From assembly GCA_021297985.1 (NCBI GenBank), contig JAJTGU010000222.1, positions 1-44,648 on the forward strand: a stretch of DNA of 44,648 nucleotides, read 5' to 3'. The notes beneath the pieces were generated by a model, which was given only the letters and a program-made list of their open reading frames with translations, was not told the DNA's origin and did not search any database. This DNA comes from Rubrivivax sp. GTDB lineage: Bacteria; Pseudomonadota; Gammaproteobacteria; Burkholderiales; Burkholderiaceae_C. Below are positions 1-7,351 of the stretch, piece after piece (within the stretch, counting starts at the first letter, position 1; each line of letters starts with the position of its first letter). The translations under genes and the position numbers were made by a program.

Positions 1-778
1 CTTCAGCTACGACTGCGAGCGGGTGTTTTCGCCCCAGCGCTGGGCGCTGGCCGGCGAGGCCGGACGCTTTCTCGATCCCTTCTATTCGCCGGGCAGCGAC
101 TTCATCGCGATCGGCAACACCTACATCGCCGAGTTGGTGGCACGCGACCGCGAGGGCAAGCCGCTCGCCGCCCACACCCAGATCTACGAGCAGATCTTCA
201 AGAGCTTCTACGACAGCACGCTGGCGCTGTATGTCGACCAGTACGGCCTCTTCGGCGCGCCCGAAGTGCTGCCGCACAAGATCATCTGGGACTACACCTA
301 CTACTGGAGCGTGCTGTCGCAGCTGTTCGTCCAGCAGCGGCTGGCCGACATGGCCTCGCTCGCGGTGCTGAAGGCCGAGCTCGCCAGCTGCCAGCGCTTG
401 AACCTCGCGGTGCAGGATCTGCTGCGCGAGTGGGGCCGCGTCAGTGCCCACCGCAACGCGCCGGTGATGCTCGACCAGGCCAAGCTGCCCTGGTTTGCCG
501 AGCTCAACGGCAGCCTGATGGACGAGCCGCTGTCCGACACCGCCTTTCGCGCCCGCCTGCGCGAGGCCGCCGAGCGGCTGAACGCACTCGCCCACGAACT
601 GCTGGCGCGGGCCCTGGCCGAGCATCCGGCCCTGGCTCCCGGGGCCGTTGCCGCGCTGCGCGCCGCCATCGCCGAAGGCATCGCCCCGCAGCGCGACTTC
701 GGCAGCATGCTGTTCGCACCGTCGCACGCACCGACCGGCAGCGGCGCGCGCAGCGAGCCCGAACTCACGGCGGCGTGA
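1..778 (+). CDS. Flavin-dependent halogenase-like oxidoreductase, C-terminal part (5' end outside window)
   Basis: The frame is open from base 2, so the ORF-track start at 23 (a GTG) is internal and the gene begins left of the window. The visible part opens with a segment (WALAGEAGRFLDPFYSPG, then IGNTYIAEL) that resembles the G-D/E-A-x-x-F-I/L-D-P-F motif of the tryptophan halogenase / FAD-dependent oxidoreductase superfamily. The rest is helical and Trp/Tyr-rich (IIWDYTYYW), as in the C-terminal half of these proteins. The N-terminal Rossmann motif and the WxWxIP halogenase motif, which would separate a halogenase from a plain monooxygenase, are not visible. Related oxidoreductases occur in aryl-polyene/xanthomonadin loci, which fits the chorismatase, ACP and ketosynthase further right. 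The stop overlaps the next gene (GTGA), so the two are probably co-translated. Family assignment is fairly sure; substrate is unknown. Confidence 0.7.
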   Translation, partial: FSYDCERVFSPQRWALAGEAGRFLDPFYSPGSDFIAIGNTYIAELVARDREGKPLAAHTQIYEQIFKSFYDSTLALYVDQYGLFGAPEVLPHKIIWDYTYYWSVLSQLFVQQRLADMASLAVLKAELASCQRLNLAVQDLLREWGRVSAHRNAPVMLDQAKLPWFAELNGSLMDEPLSDTAFRARLREAAERLNALAHELLARALAEHPALAPGAVAALRAAIAEGIAPQRDFGSMLFAPSHAPTGSGARSEPELTAA

Positions 779-1320
779 ACGCACCGGGCGGCGTCCAGTT
801 GCGGCCGCTGGCCGACACCGACCTGCCGCGGCTGCACCGCTGGCTGCACGAGCCGCACGTGCTCGAATGGTGGGGCGGCGAGGACGCTGCGCCCACGTTG
901 GACGAGGTTCACGCCCACTACGGCCCGCGCATCCGGGCCGAAGACGGCGTGCAGGCCTGGATCGCCTTCAAGACCGGACCCGACGGCGCCGAGCAGGCCA
1001 TCGGCTACGCCCAGTCCTACACCGCCATGGGCTCGGGCGACGGCTGGTGGGCGGACGAGACCGACCCCGGCATGCGCGGCATCGACCAGTTCCTCGCCGA
1101 CGGCAGTCGTCTGGGCCAGGGCCTGGGCACCCAACTCGTGCGCGCGCTCGTCGACCGGCTCTTCGCCGACCCGGCGGTGACGCAGATCCAGACCGATCCG
1201 CACCCCACGAACAGACGCGCGATCCGCTGCTACGAAAAGGCCGGTTTTCGTGCCGTGGAGGAGATCGTCACGCCAGATGGGACGGCGCTGTGGATGGTGC
1301 AGCGAAGGCCGCGAGTCTGA
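775..1320 (+). CDS. GNAT-family N-acetyltransferase, AAC(6')-like
   Basis: The gene encodes 181 aa from a GTG at 775 that overlaps the stop of the preceding gene (GTGA). The ORF-track version at 430 begins in a shadow region. The sequence matches the GNAT subgroup containing aminoglycoside 6'-N-acetyltransferases and siderophore acetyltransferases: an N-terminal strand (VQLRPLADTDLPRLHRWL), a Trp pair (EWWGG) in the acceptor region, the acetyl-CoA loop around SRLGQGLGTQLV at about residue 110, and a terminal TNRRAIRCYEKAGF motif. The protein is expected to be cytosolic and to acetylate an amine or hydroxyl with acetyl-CoA. The AAC(6') resemblance does not prove drug resistance. Beside amino-sugar and pigment genes, a role in tailoring a small molecule is equally plausible. 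It converges on the deacetylase gene 26 bp away. Confidence 0.8.
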   Translation: MNAPGGVQLRPLADTDLPRLHRWLHEPHVLEWWGGEDAAPTLDEVHAHYGPRIRAEDGVQAWIAFKTGPDGAEQAIGYAQSYTAMGSGDGWWADETDPGMRGIDQFLADGSRLGQGLGTQLVRALVDRLFADPAVTQIQTDPHPTNRRAIRCYEKAGFRAVEEIVTPDGTALWMVQRRPRV

Positions 1321-1338
1321 CTTGCGCGCGGCCGATCA

Positions 1339-1352
1339 CCTTGAATTCAAGG
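1339..1352. repeat. Perfect 14-bp palindrome at convergent gene ends
   Basis: CCTTGAATTCAAGG is identical to its reverse complement. It lies between the GNAT stop (1320) and the convergent deacetylase gene and overlaps that gene's TGA stop at 1347-1349. As RNA it could only form a 5-bp stem with an AATT loop and it has no adjacent T run, so it would be a weak terminator. A protein-binding site is the alternative. Confidence 0.4.
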
Positions 1353-2150
1353 GGACGTCAGATCCCGCCCACGCACGATGCAGATGCCCTGGGACTGCAG
1401 CAGATGCAGGAACCGGCCGCCGGAAAGCGCCGCGAACTCGGCCTGCCGCGCGTGGGCCAGCGGATCCTGGGCGTCGGTCGGCGTCGCAGCAGGGTGGCAG
1501 ACCAGCAGCGCGCCATCGGGCAGCTTGGGCAGCCAAAGCCGAAGCAACCTGCGGTAGTCGCGGTTGAATCCATAGAGCCCCGCAAGGTGCTGCGTCTGCA
1601 CAAAGCCGGCACGGGTGACCGCGGCTGCAAAACCATGGGCCGCCGCGTCGAGCACCGCGCGCTTCAGAAGACTGCGACTGGTGTTCGCGGACGTCGACAT
1701 CCCGCGCAGGTACGGCAGCGGGCCGCTGTAGCGACGGCTCAAGCACTCCAGCAAGACATCGCGCACCTGGGCGAAGCAGTGCACGTGCTCGTGACCGTCG
1801 ACGTGATCCGGGCCGCAGCCGGCCACGTCCTCGAAGTGGTCGAGCTGACGCTCGATCGCGTCGCGCAGGCTCGACAGGCTCAACTGCCGTGCCATTGCAC
1901 GGACCAGCAAGCGCGAGACCTGCATGCCCGGGCGGCTGTCGAAGACCGTCGTCAGGTTCAGGTGCAGGCCGACATCCAGCTGCTTGAGCATCGGCCGCAG
2001 CAGCCCGAAGTCGTCGCGCCAGCGGGCCGATGTGCTCAGGCAGCTCACTGCCGACACGCGCCCCTGCTTGCAAAGCCGCGCAATGCCGCGGCTGACCCCC
2101 GCGCTCGCGGCAAAGTCGTCGGCACAGACCACGATGCGGCGCAAGCTCAT
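1347..2150 (-). CDS. YdjC/ChbG-family carbohydrate deacetylase, NaxD/LgmC-like
   Basis: The gene encodes 267 aa from an ATG overlapping the gtrA-like stop (ATGA). The first 37 residues of the ORF-track version come from the upstream gene's other frame. The YdjC fold is recognisable: RRIVVCADDFAAS near the N-terminus carries the metal-binding Asp pair, DVGLHLNLT the first His, and DHVDGHEHVHCF the His cluster. YdjC enzymes remove N-acetyl groups from sugars. One branch, NaxD of Francisella, deacetylates undecaprenyl-phosphate-GalNAc so that the amino sugar can be transferred to lipid A. The gene is last in a four-gene operon with an ArnT-like transferase, an ArnC-like glycosyltransferase and GtrA, so a NaxD-type role on a lipid-linked N-acetylhexosamine is inferred. 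ChbG-type chitooligosaccharide deacetylation or the related HpnK role in hopanoid loci would not fit this context. Family is confident; substrate is inferred. Confidence 0.85.
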   Translation of the reverse strand: MSLRRIVVCADDFAASAGVSRGIARLCKQGRVSAVSCLSTSARWRDDFGLLRPMLKQLDVGLHLNLTTVFDSRPGMQVSRLLVRAMARQLSLSSLRDAIERQLDHFEDVAGCGPDHVDGHEHVHCFAQVRDVLLECLSRRYSGPLPYLRGMSTSANTSRSLLKRAVLDAAAHGFAAAVTRAGFVQTQHLAGLYGFNRDYRRLLRLWLPKLPDGALLVCHPAATPTDAQDPLAHARQAEFAALSGGRFLHLLQSQGICIVRGRDLTSP

Positions 2151-2551
2151 CGGAACACCCACCCTTGCGACAGCGCATAGGTGCCAAGCGCTGCGGCGAC
2201 CAGGGCAACACCCAGGCACCAAGGGAACGGCCAGGCCGTGTGCTGCAGCAAAGCCGCGCACAGCAGCAGGTTGACGAGCAGGCCGAGTGAGGCCACCACC
2301 ACATGCCGAGTCATTCGATGGACCTGTGCGCGGCGCGCCTGGCTGCGCGCAAACGTCACCCGCTGGTGGAAGAAGAAGCTGACCGGCAGCGCGCCGGCAA
2401 AACCGATGACGTTGGCCAAGCCGGCGCTTGCGCCGAAGCCTTCAATGGTGATCGCCAGCACCCAATGGACGGCCGCCGCCAACGCGCCCCCGACGGCGAA
2501 GCGGACGGGTTGCGCCGCCCGCTGGCGGGCCTGGGTCCACAGCGGCCTCAC
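2147..2551 (-). CDS. GtrA-family membrane protein (putative lipid-linked sugar flippase)
   Basis: The gene encodes 134 aa from a GTG at 2551 overlapping the stop of the upstream glycosyltransferase (GTGA). Its own stop overlaps the deacetylase start (ATGA). The longer track ORF from 2803 is a shadow of the glycosyltransferase. Four hydrophobic helices are visible, beginning QPVRFAVGGALAAAVHW. They include FAGALPVSFFFHQRVTF, typical of GtrA, and end with a short ALSQGWVFR tail. GtrA proteins are small four-helix inner-membrane proteins proposed to flip, or assist flipping of, undecaprenyl-phosphate-linked sugars in O-antigen glucosylation and related systems. Here it lies between the enzyme that would make the lipid-linked sugar and the one that would deacetylate it, which supports a flippase role in the same pathway. 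Confidence 0.88.
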   Translation of the reverse strand: MRPLWTQARQRAAQPVRFAVGGALAAAVHWVLAITIEGFGASAGLANVIGFAGALPVSFFFHQRVTFARSQARRAQVHRMTRHVVVASLGLLVNLLLCAALLQHTAWPFPWCLGVALVAAALGTYALSQGWVFR

Positions 2552-3549
2552 ACCGCTGTCGGCTGGCGACCGATGTCCCTCGCCACCACATAGGCGGGAC
2601 GTCGCTTGACTTCGCGGAACACCTCGGCCAGGTACTCGCCCAGGAGTCCGATGGACAGCAACTGCAGCCCGCCCAGCACGAGCACGCTGACCACCACGGT
2701 CGTCCAGCCCGGGATCTCGTGGCCCCAGATCAGCGTGCGCATCAAGAGGAAGGCGCCGTAGCTCACGGACGCGAGCGAGACGCAGGCCCCTATGCCGGTC
2801 CACACCCGCAGCGGCACATCGCTGAAGCAGAGCACACCGACGCGCGCCAGCGACAGCAGCGAGCGCCAGGCGAAGGTGGTCTGGCCGCCGTTGCGCCGGC
2901 GCGGCGTGTAGGGCACGCGCGCGACGCTGAATCCGACCCAGCCGTACTGCCCCTTCATGAAGCGCGGCTGTTCGGGCATCTGGCGCAGGGCCTGCACGAC
3001 CGTGCGGCTCATCAGTCGGAAATCACCCGCGCCGTCTTCGATGGGAACACTGGCGATGCGCCTCAGCAACGCGTAGAACGCGCGTGCGGACACGCGGCGC
3101 CAGCCGCTGTCGGCGCCACGATGCTCACGCATGGCCACGACGTTGTCGAAGCCCGCGAGCCACCGCTCGAACAAGGCCGGCAACAGCGCCGGCGGATGCT
3201 GTCCGTCCGCATCCATGAGGATCACGGCGTCGCCGTGCGCATGGTCCAGGCCCGCCCGGAGCGCGGCCTCCTTGCCGAAGTTGCGCGACAGGCACAGCAG
3301 CCGCAGCGGCCAGTGCAGCGTCCACTCGGACACGACCGCGGCCGTGTTGTCCTGACTCCCATCATCCACGACGACGACCTCGAAGCGTGGTGACAGCGTG
3401 GGCAGCACGGTCATCAACTCGTTCAACAAGGCGGGCAGGTTGACCGCTTCGTTGAACGCGGGGATGACACAGCTCACCAAGGGCACCTCGCGCTCGATGG
3501 CCGCCTGCACGCGCGTCAACGCGGCACGATCGACGCTCTCGTCACTCAC
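2548..3549 (-). CDS. ArnC/DPM1-like polyprenyl-phosphate glycosyltransferase (GT2)
   Basis: The gene encodes 333 aa from a GTG at 3549 inside the last codons of the ArnT-like gene. The track ORF reaches 3732 only by reading through that gene. The GT2 domain starts VSCVIPAFNEAVNLPALL, followed by VVVDDGSQDNT, SRNFGKEAALRAGLDHA and the DxD-containing LMDADGQHPP. Two C-terminal transmembrane helices (IGACVSLASVSYGAFLL, VVSVLVLGGLQLLSIGLL) precede GEYLAEVFREVKRRP, the usual end of ArnC/GtrB/DPM1-type enzymes. It should transfer a sugar from a nucleotide donor to undecaprenyl phosphate on the cytoplasmic face of the inner membrane. In context it would supply the donor lipid for the ArnT-like enzyme, as FlmF2 or LgmA do. 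The sugar cannot be read from sequence. Confidence 0.9.
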   Translation of the reverse strand: MSDESVDRAALTRVQAAIEREVPLVSCVIPAFNEAVNLPALLNELMTVLPTLSPRFEVVVVDDGSQDNTAAVVSEWTLHWPLRLLCLSRNFGKEAALRAGLDHAHGDAVILMDADGQHPPALLPALFERWLAGFDNVVAMREHRGADSGWRRVSARAFYALLRRIASVPIEDGAGDFRLMSRTVVQALRQMPEQPRFMKGQYGWVGFSVARVPYTPRRRNGGQTTFAWRSLLSLARVGVLCFSDVPLRVWTGIGACVSLASVSYGAFLLMRTLIWGHEIPGWTTVVVSVLVLGGLQLLSIGLLGEYLAEVFREVKRRPAYVVARDIGRQPTAV

Positions 3550-5038
3550 GGCAGCGCCCCGGCGCAATGGCTGCGACCTCCAGCACGGCAAGCGCCGTGG
3601 CGGTGCCATGCGCATAAGGCGCCTGCAGGCGGCCGCGGGCCATGATGCAGTTCTCCAGGCCCCAGGGCAGTGCGGGCGGGAGAGCGTCCAGCAGAGACAA
3701 CAGCAACGCACCGCCACGCTCGATCTCGGCACGCCCGATCCAGGGCGTTTGCGAGGGCGGGTCGCCAGTCAGAACCAGGGGCCGGCCTGGCATGCGGGCG
3801 GACACGGCACCGGCCTCCCACGCAGGCCCCACCAGCACAGCCGGCCGCTCCGCGGCGGTGGCGGCCCGCCACCACGTCAATGCCTGCCCGGCGAGGGCCT
3901 GCGACGGGTAGGCGCTGTAGCGCTCCTCGGGCGGGGCGTGGTCCATGCGCATCAGCAGCGAAACAGCCGACAGCCCATGGGCCACGAGCACGCCCACGAC
4001 CACAGCCATGATCGCGGGGCGCCGGTTCCGGCGTACCAGACACACCGCCAGGATCGGAATGAGCAGCAGTGTCACGGAGGTGCCCCAGTGGTTCTGCAGG
4101 CGCACACCGAAGAGCAGGACCAACGCCACCAGCCCCAATGCCGGGGCCAGCACGATGGCGGCTGCGATCCGGCCGGACGTCCTCTTCGCAGCCGCCCGGG
4201 TGCCGCCACCCAGCAGACTCGTCAGCACCAACGCGACGCCCAACGCCACCAGCATGGGCAACACGCGCACAAACTGCTGACCCCAGAAGCCCAGCAGAAC
4301 CCTGAACCGCTGCGGCGCGTCCAGGCCGGCGCCCAGTGACGTGCTCGCATAGCCCAGTGTCGGCCACTGGTTGAGCTGTGCCCACCACAGGTGAGGTGCC
4401 ACCACCACCGCAGCCACGACGCAGGCCAGCAGCGCCCCCGGCAGCAGGCGGCGCCGCGCGGCGCCCGCGGATGCCGCACCCACGGCCCACAAGGCCACCG
4501 GCACGCTCAGGAACAGCAGCATCTGGTACTTCACCAGGGTGCCGGCACCGATGCTCAGGCCCAACAGCGCAAAGTGTCGCCAGCGTCCGTCTTCGAACAG
4601 CCGCACGCAACTCCAGAACAGCAAACCCACCCACGGCAGCATGGCGCTGTTGTGATTGAAGAAATGGCCGCGCGCGCTGAAGAAATAGACCGCACTGCCC
4701 AGCAGCACGGCGCACAGCGCACTGCGCTCGTCGACCAGGCGGCGCGTCGCCAGCCAGACCCACCACAACCCGATCCCGGTGCACAGGTGGCCCAGCGTGT
4801 AGCTGGTGAGCGTCGGGTCGAAACCGAGCTTCAGCGCAAAGTGCATCACCCAAGTGGGCAGCGGGGGGTGTTTCCAGTAGCCCCACTCCAGGCTGTGCGC
4901 CCAGTTGAGCTGCTCGATGTTGTCGCCCGGCGGGCTGGCGTAGTGGCCAACCGCAAAGGCCGTCCAGCACGTCGCGTGCAGCACCAGCCAGCCCAGCAGG
5001 GCTGACTGCGGCGCGACCAGAGCCGACAGGCTTCGCAT
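3542..5038 (-). CDS. ArnT/FlmK/LgmB-like lipid-linked sugar glycosyltransferase
   Basis: The gene encodes 498 aa from the ATG at 5038, preceded by a plausible ribosome-binding site (AGGA). It is a polytopic membrane protein of the PMT_2/ArnT type. An early luminal loop carries the acidic-aromatic signature (PPGDNIEQLNW, then EWGYWKHPPLPTW), followed by about ten hydrophobic helices and a periplasmic C-terminal domain. ArnT, FlmK and LgmB take an aminated sugar from undecaprenyl phosphate and attach it to lipid A phosphate at the periplasmic face. This is the first gene of a translationally coupled operon with a GT2, GtrA and a YdjC deacetylase, so lipid A phosphate decoration is the most coherent reading. 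Transfer to another acceptor, such as a glycoprotein or other glycolipid, cannot be excluded. Confidence 0.85.
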   Translation of the reverse strand: MRSLSALVAPQSALLGWLVLHATCWTAFAVGHYASPPGDNIEQLNWAHSLEWGYWKHPPLPTWVMHFALKLGFDPTLTSYTLGHLCTGIGLWWVWLATRRLVDERSALCAVLLGSAVYFFSARGHFFNHNSAMLPWVGLLFWSCVRLFEDGRWRHFALLGLSIGAGTLVKYQMLLFLSVPVALWAVGAASAGAARRRLLPGALLACVVAAVVVAPHLWWAQLNQWPTLGYASTSLGAGLDAPQRFRVLLGFWGQQFVRVLPMLVALGVALVLTSLLGGGTRAAAKRTSGRIAAAIVLAPALGLVALVLLFGVRLQNHWGTSVTLLLIPILAVCLVRRNRRPAIMAVVVGVLVAHGLSAVSLLMRMDHAPPEERYSAYPSQALAGQALTWWRAATAAERPAVLVGPAWEAGAVSARMPGRPLVLTGDPPSQTPWIGRAEIERGGALLLSLLDALPPALPWGLENCIMARGRLQAPYAHGTATALAVLEVAAIAPGRCRE

Positions 5039-5086
5039 GCCTATCCTGGGTGGACTGAACTCATCTCCGCAGTGTGTGCAACCAAC

Positions 5087-5103
5087 CTTAGGACAAACTT
5101 AGG
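5087..5103 (-). promoter_or_regulatory. PmrA-box-like direct repeat upstream of the lipid-A-modification-like operon
   Basis: On the coding strand CCTAAG-TTTGT-CCTAAG is a perfect 6-bp direct repeat with 11-bp periodicity (CTTAGG-N5-CTTAGG on the plus strand). It starts 49 bp before the ATG of the ArnT-like gene. The PmrA/BasR box of enterobacteria is CTTAAG-N5-CTTAAG or close variants, so each half-site matches 5 of 6. Eleven-bp direct repeats are typical of OmpR/PhoB-family regulators. No convincing -10 hexamer is visible downstream. The regulator is not in the window, so identity is inferred. Confidence 0.5.
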
Positions 5104-5120
5104 CTCTGTCGGAGCGAGGC

Positions 5121-6563
5121 TCATGGCGACCGTCGGGCATGACCTGAAGACCAGCCCGGCGTGTCATGCCCCGGCGGCACCGAGGGCCGCGCCCAGCGTG
5201 CCGGCGTGTGCGAGAACTGCGCCGGATGCCGTAGCGCGGCCAGCCGCCCGAAGCCGCTGTCGGACTCTTCCATGAACGGCTCGATCGACGGCGCCTGCAC
5301 GTCGAACCCGCCCTCGATACGACCGAGCGAGCGAATCCACTGCGCCGTCTGCACCAGCGACACGCGCACCAGCCAGCTGCCGCCTTCACGCTGCTGGCGC
5401 ATCAGCGCGGCCTGGGCCGCGAAGGCCATCAGGTAGCCGCTCGCGTAGTCGATCATCTGGCAGGGCCAGGGCTTGGGTGACGTGGCACCGGCAGCTTCGG
5501 CTTCAGCGTGGTTGAAGCCGGTGGCGGTCTGCACCAGCGAATCGAAACCCCGGCGCCCGGCCCAGGGCCCGACGTGCGAGTACGCACTCAGCGACACGAC
5601 GACGATGCCCGGCCGGAGCGCGGCCAAGGCCTCAGGTGGAAAGCCATGAGCGGCCAGCGCGCCGGGGCGGTAGCCCTGGACGAAGACGTGGGTGTCGGCC
5701 AGCAGCGAGCGCAGCGTGGCGCGGCCGGCTTCGTTGCGCAGGTCCACCTGCACCGAGCGCTTGCCGCGGCTGGTGTCGGCGATGTGCTCGATGTTCGGCA
5801 GGTGCGGGCCGTTGACGAGCATCACGTCCGCGCCGTAGGCAGCCAGTGCACGCCCGGCCACCGGGCCGGCGAGGATGCGGGTGAGGTCGAGCACGCGAAT
5901 GCCCTGCAGCGGCGGGGCGTCCGGCGCTGGCAAGTCGGGCCAGAGGCGTGGAGCCACCTTGCTTCCACCGCCGTCCAGCCGTTCGATCGAGAACACCGGC
6001 AGCGCCGACACGGCAGCGGCCTGGGGGTGCGCGTCCCACTGCGCGAAGGGGCGTGCAGCGGCGACCACGGCGCCGGCATTTGCCGCCGCGTCCTCGAAGT
6101 CCTCAGCGCGCCAGGCCGCAAGAGCCGCGGCCACCTGCTGGCGCGTCGTGTCGGCGCCGCGCGGCAGCCCCAGCACCGCCAGTGCCGCATCGCGGTGGTG
6201 CGCAAAGTTGGCGTGGATGCGCACATGTCCCGGCTGCGCGATGCCGCCGCAGGCGTACAGGCCCGAGAGCTTGTCCCAGACCTCGGGCGTGCGGCCGTCG
6301 AGACGGAAGCTGCCGGTGCATTCAAGGGTCGCGTGCACGGCGTCGACCGCCACGTGCTGGCGCACCCCGCCGCGCGCGGCCCCGAGCACCGCCGCCGCCA
6401 ATGCCGCCGTGCCGATGCTGGCGAGCGCCGCGGTGGTCAGGCAAAACGACGTCGGCAGGACCGGATCGCGGCCCGTGAGCTCCAGGCCGTCGAGTGCGTC
6501 GGCCGACAGGCCCGCCCGCTGCCACAGGCCGCTGGCGGCTGCAGTGGCAAGGTCGTGCCGGCT
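5121..6563 (-). CDS. Family III (CaiB/BaiF) CoA-transferase, two-module form
   Basis: The gene encodes 480 aa from the ATG of MSRHDLATAA at 6563, 8 bp after the preceding glycosyltransferase stop. The 16 extra track residues overlap that gene. The second half (from about residue 225) begins LQGIRVLDLTRILAGPVAGR, continues with GADVMLVNGPH and SRGKRSVQVDLRN, and includes FVQGYRPGALAAHGF, all classic for the N-terminal Rossmann part of family III CoA-transferases. The first roughly 200 residues resemble a middle/C-terminal part of the same family (VRQHVAVDAVHAT, then WDKLSGLYACGG), giving a duplicated or permuted layout longer than the usual ~400 aa. Such enzymes move CoA between carboxylic acids. 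The substrate is unknown. Its place behind chorismatase, acyltransferase and GT2 suggests activation or recycling of an aryl or acyl acid, but it may be only a neighbour. Confidence 0.82.
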   Translation of the reverse strand, partial: SRHDLATAAASGLWQRAGLSADALDGLELTGRDPVLPTSFCLTTAALASIGTAALAAAVLGAARGGVRQHVAVDAVHATLECTGSFRLDGRTPEVWDKLSGLYACGGIAQPGHVRIHANFAHHRDAALAVLGLPRGADTTRQQVAAALAAWRAEDFEDAAANAGAVVAAARPFAQWDAHPQAAAVSALPVFSIERLDGGGSKVAPRLWPDLPAPDAPPLQGIRVLDLTRILAGPVAGRALAAYGADVMLVNGPHLPNIEHIADTSRGKRSVQVDLRNEAGRATLRSLLADTHVFVQGYRPGALAAHGFPPEALAALRPGIVVVSLSAYSHVGPWAGRRGFDSLVQTATGFNHAEAEAAGATSPKPWPCQMIDYASGYLMAFAAQAALMRQQREGGSWLVRVSLVQTAQWIRSLGRIEGGFDVQAPSIEPFMEESDSGFGRLAALRHPAQFSHTPARWARPSVPPGHDTPGWSSGHARRSP

Positions 6564-6571
6564 CATCAGCG

Positions 6572-7351
6572 TCAATCCTGAAACGGCGGAAGCCGTTGCC
6601 AGCGCCGCCACAGAAGCATCGGCAGCCGCAGCACGAACTCCACCATCAGCCGGGTGTGCATCCAGGTCAGCAGCAGGTTGTCGCGGCCGTAGCGGAAGTG
6701 CGAGACGCCCCCTTCGTCGGCGCGCAGGTACTTCACGGGCGCGTCCAGGTTCAGCGGCTTGACGCCGCGCCAGGCCAGGCGGACGACGGCCTCAGTGTCG
6801 AAGTCGAAACGGCGCATCCAGCGCTGGCCGCGCATCACCGCACGCAGGCCCTCGACCGGATAGACCCGAAAGCCATACAGCGAGTCGGCAATGCCGGCGC
6901 CGAGCGTTTCGAGATTCGTCCAGCCGTTCGAGACCCGACGCCCGCGCACGCGCAGCAGCGGCGCGCTGGCGTCGAACACCGGGCGTCCGAGCACCATGGT
7001 CTCGGGTCGGGCGACGGACGCGGCCATGAAGGCCGGGATCAACCCGGCCGGGTGCTGGCCGTCGCTGTCCATGGTCAGCACGTGGCTGAATCCTGCGGCC
7101 ATTGCGGCGTCCACCCCGTGCAGCACCGCCGCACCCTTGCCCTGGTTCTGCGGCAGCACGAAGACCTTCAGCCCGGGGTCCGCGGCCTCTGCGGCCTGCA
7201 GGGCCTGGGCCGTGCCGTCGGTGCTGCCGTCGACGACGACCCAGACCGGGCCCCAATGCGCACGCGCAGCGGCGACGGTGGCAAGCACCTGCGGGCCGGT
7301 GTTGTAGCTCGGGATCAGCACCAGATGGCTGGTGCTCGGCGTGGGACTCAA
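6572..7351 (-). CDS. Family 2 glycosyltransferase in aryl-polyene-like operon
   Basis: The gene encodes 259 aa from a TTG at 7351 that overlaps the acyltransferase stop (TTGA). The 608-aa track ORF is mostly a shadow read through the two upstream genes. The sequence opens with VLIPSYNTGPQVLATV, then VVVDGSTDGTAQ, NQGKGAAVLHG and the DxD region TMDSDGQHPAGL, so it is a GT-A fold GT2 without the large C-terminal membrane domain of ArnC types. A hydrophobic patch near the end (LMVEFVLRLPMLLW) may contact the membrane. GT2 enzymes next to a lysophospholipid-type acyltransferase are common in aryl-polyene and xanthomonadin clusters, where they are thought to help link the pigment to a lipid or sugar anchor. 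That role is inferred here. Confidence 0.85.
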   Translation of the reverse strand: MSPTPSTSHLVLIPSYNTGPQVLATVAAARAHWGPVWVVVDGSTDGTAQALQAAEAADPGLKVFVLPQNQGKGAAVLHGVDAAMAAGFSHVLTMDSDGQHPAGLIPAFMAASVARPETMVLGRPVFDASAPLLRVRGRRVSNGWTNLETLGAGIADSLYGFRVYPVEGLRAVMRGQRWMRRFDFDTEAVVRLAWRGVKPLNLDAPVKYLRADEGGVSHFRYGRDNLLLTWMHTRLMVEFVLRLPMLLWRRWQRLPPFQD

